DNA from: Nitrospirota bacterium
GTDB lineage: Bacteria > Nitrospirota > Thermodesulfovibrionia > Thermodesulfovibrionales > JdFR-88
Assembly: GCA_021789735.1 (NCBI GenBank)
Contig: JAJYJB010000105.1
Span: forward strand, 1-6,759
Reading direction: 5' to 3'
DNA length: 6,759 nt
Shown piece after piece: positions 5,997 through 6,759 of the stretch. The notes beneath the pieces are model-generated. The model searched no databases and was not told the origin of the DNA. It saw nothing but the letters and a program-made list of their open reading frames with translations. The translations under genes were made by a program, and so were the position numbers. Numbering within the stretch: position 1 is the stretch's first letter; each line of letters starts with the position of its first letter.

Positions 5997-6449
5997 ATGG
6001 ATTATTATCAACAATATATGAACAAAAAGGGCTTCACCCTCATAGAGCTCATCGTGACACTCGCGATCCTTGGCATACTGGCAGCGATTGCCATCCCGGC
6101 GTACACAGGCTACGAACGAAGCGGCGCGAGGCAGGAGGCCACGACCAACCTGCAGGGGCTTTCCCTCTGCCTGGAGCAGTACTACGCCGAAAACGCGGCT
6201 TACACCAACGCTACCACCTTCCCCCAGTCTTATACATGGTCCTCTCCGTCAAGCAATCAATTAAGCTGGCTCCCAAGCTTCAACCCGCGGAAGGCGGCAG
6301 TCTCCGTGAACAATTACAAATATGTGCTCAACGTGACCGCCGCAGATGCATACACTGCGATAGCCATACCTGTCAGGGGCCCGGTGGTGAACGACGGGGA
6401 CCTTACAATAGACAATAGCGGGGACAAGACCCCCGCGGACAAGTGGTAA
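5997..6449 (+). CDS. Second type IV pilin (PilE/minor-pilin-like)
   Basis: This is a 150-residue prepilin as called from the ATG at 5997. Prepilin peptidase would cut after Gly12. The mature chain (138 residues) begins FTLIEL, with Glu at mature position 5 (residue 17) and Pro at mature position 22 (residue 34). Residues 13-37 are the hydrophobic helix. The C-terminal part has the beta-rich globular pattern of PilE/ComP-type pilins and ends in a LTIDNSGDKTPADKW motif typical of that group. It has one cysteine only (Cys58), so it lacks the C-terminal disulfide of its neighbour. A second ATG at 6018 would give a 5-residue leader (MNKKG), closer to the usual type IVa length. Neither start has a clear Shine-Dalgarno sequence, which with the upstream terminator suggests low expression. 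A minor or alternative pilin is therefore likely. A role in DNA uptake as in ComP is possible but cannot be shown here. Confidence 0.93.
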   Translation: MDYYQQYMNKKGFTLIELIVTLAILGILAAIAIPAYTGYERSGARQEATTNLQGLSLCLEQYYAENAAYTNATTFPQSYTWSSPSSNQLSWLPSFNPRKAAVSVNNYKYVLNVTAADAYTAIAIPVRGPVVNDGDLTIDNSGDKTPADKW

Positions 6450-6459
6450 AGATAAACAG

Positions 6460-6759
6460 GTGGTAGAGGCCGCAGGGGCTTTTATTGTCTTTGTGCTACT
6501 GTTGCCGGGCCTGGCACCAAACATATATGTGGGCGACAGCCAGCTTTTCAGCACAGCGAGCTATTACTTAAGCACCGCCCACCCCCCGGGTTACCCGCTT
6601 TTTATCACCTTGGGCAAACTCTTCACCTTCATACCCTTTGGCTCAATCCCGTTTCGTGTCGGCTTGGCAAGCGCGGTGTTCGCCTGCCTTAGCTGGGTTG
6701 TCCTTTTCAAACTGATGAAGAGACTCACCGGGAACGCCGTCCTGTCTTTTTCTTTTTCT
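6460..6759 (+). CDS. DUF2723 membrane protein, GT-C glycosyltransferase-like (5' part only)
   Basis: This gene is cut by the window edge; 100 codons are present. The GTG at 6460 is the first usable start after the last in-frame stop (TAG at 6409-6411) and lies 10 nt after the pilin stop. There is no clear ribosome binding site, so translational coupling is possible. A GTG at 6493 is an alternative. Residues 6-20 form a first hydrophobic segment. The pattern GDSQLF (25-30), then HPPGYPL (41-47), LGKLF (51-55), IPFG and RVGLASAVFA (66-75) is the N-terminal signature of DUF2723 proteins, related to the human O-mannosyltransferase TMEM260. In GT-C enzymes an acidic residue in the first outer loop is catalytic; Asp26 fits that place. 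Residues 67-85 look like another membrane segment. Such enzymes use a lipid-linked sugar at the membrane's outer face. Being next to the pilins suggests pilin or surface glycan modification, which is inference. Confidence 0.85.
   Translation, partial: MVEAAGAFIVFVLLLPGLAPNIYVGDSQLFSTASYYLSTAHPPGYPLFITLGKLFTFIPFGSIPFRVGLASAVFACLSWVVLFKLMKRLTGNAVLSFSFS

Noticed and set aside
5574..5997. Minus-strand open frames opposite the first pilin
   Set aside because: They are antisense to a certain pilin gene and have no recognisable features.
1..6759. CRISPR array, insertion sequence, tRNA or rRNA
   Set aside because: No regularly spaced repeats, transposase-like frame, terminal inverted repeats, cloverleaf or rRNA-like sequence was found on either strand.

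Overview
The window looks like a piece of chromosome from a Gram-negative, probably anaerobic bacterium. The evidence is type IV pilins under a candidate sigma-54 promoter, a very large BcrAD/BadF-type ATP-driven activase, and moderately GC-rich genes separated by AT-rich control regions. Nitrospirota or Desulfobacterota-like bacteria would fit, but this is inference: there is no rRNA or phylogenetic marker here.

Left part, minus strand (9-5072). The transcription order is a 1430-residue activase-related protein (5072-780), a 31-codon gene for a very basic COX24/AURKAIP1-domain protein (481-386), and a 69-residue coiled-coil protein of unknown function (218-9). The activase holds two complete ASKHA ATPase halves followed by two HgdB-like halves, so it may be an energy-coupled electron-transfer machine in one chain. 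The COX24-domain gene starts at GTG behind a near-ideal ribosome binding site. It has its own sigma-70-type promoter (TTGAAA, 17 bp, TATAAT), whose spacer is filled by a 16-bp palindrome, suggesting a repressor operator.

Middle (5073-5457). A divergent, AT-rich control region separates the activase from the pilins. It holds a sigma-54-type element (TGGCAC-N5-ATGCT, exact GG-N10-GC spacing), repeated GCCATTT boxes upstream that could be activator sites, and a leader of about 118 nt before the first pilin.

Right part, plus strand (5458-6759). Two type IV pilins follow each other, each with a class III signal peptide (G|FTLIEL). A strong hairpin terminator sits between them, so the first is probably the major pilin and the second is made at a lower level. 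The second is followed 10 nt later by the start of a DUF2723 multispanning membrane protein (GT-C glycosyltransferase-like), cut by the window edge. Its position suggests a role in modifying the pilin or another surface product.

The features most worth following up are the four-module activase with its internally repeated cysteine signature, the tiny ribosomal-type gene with an operator-in-spacer promoter, and the pilin/terminator/pilin/glycosyltransferase arrangement.
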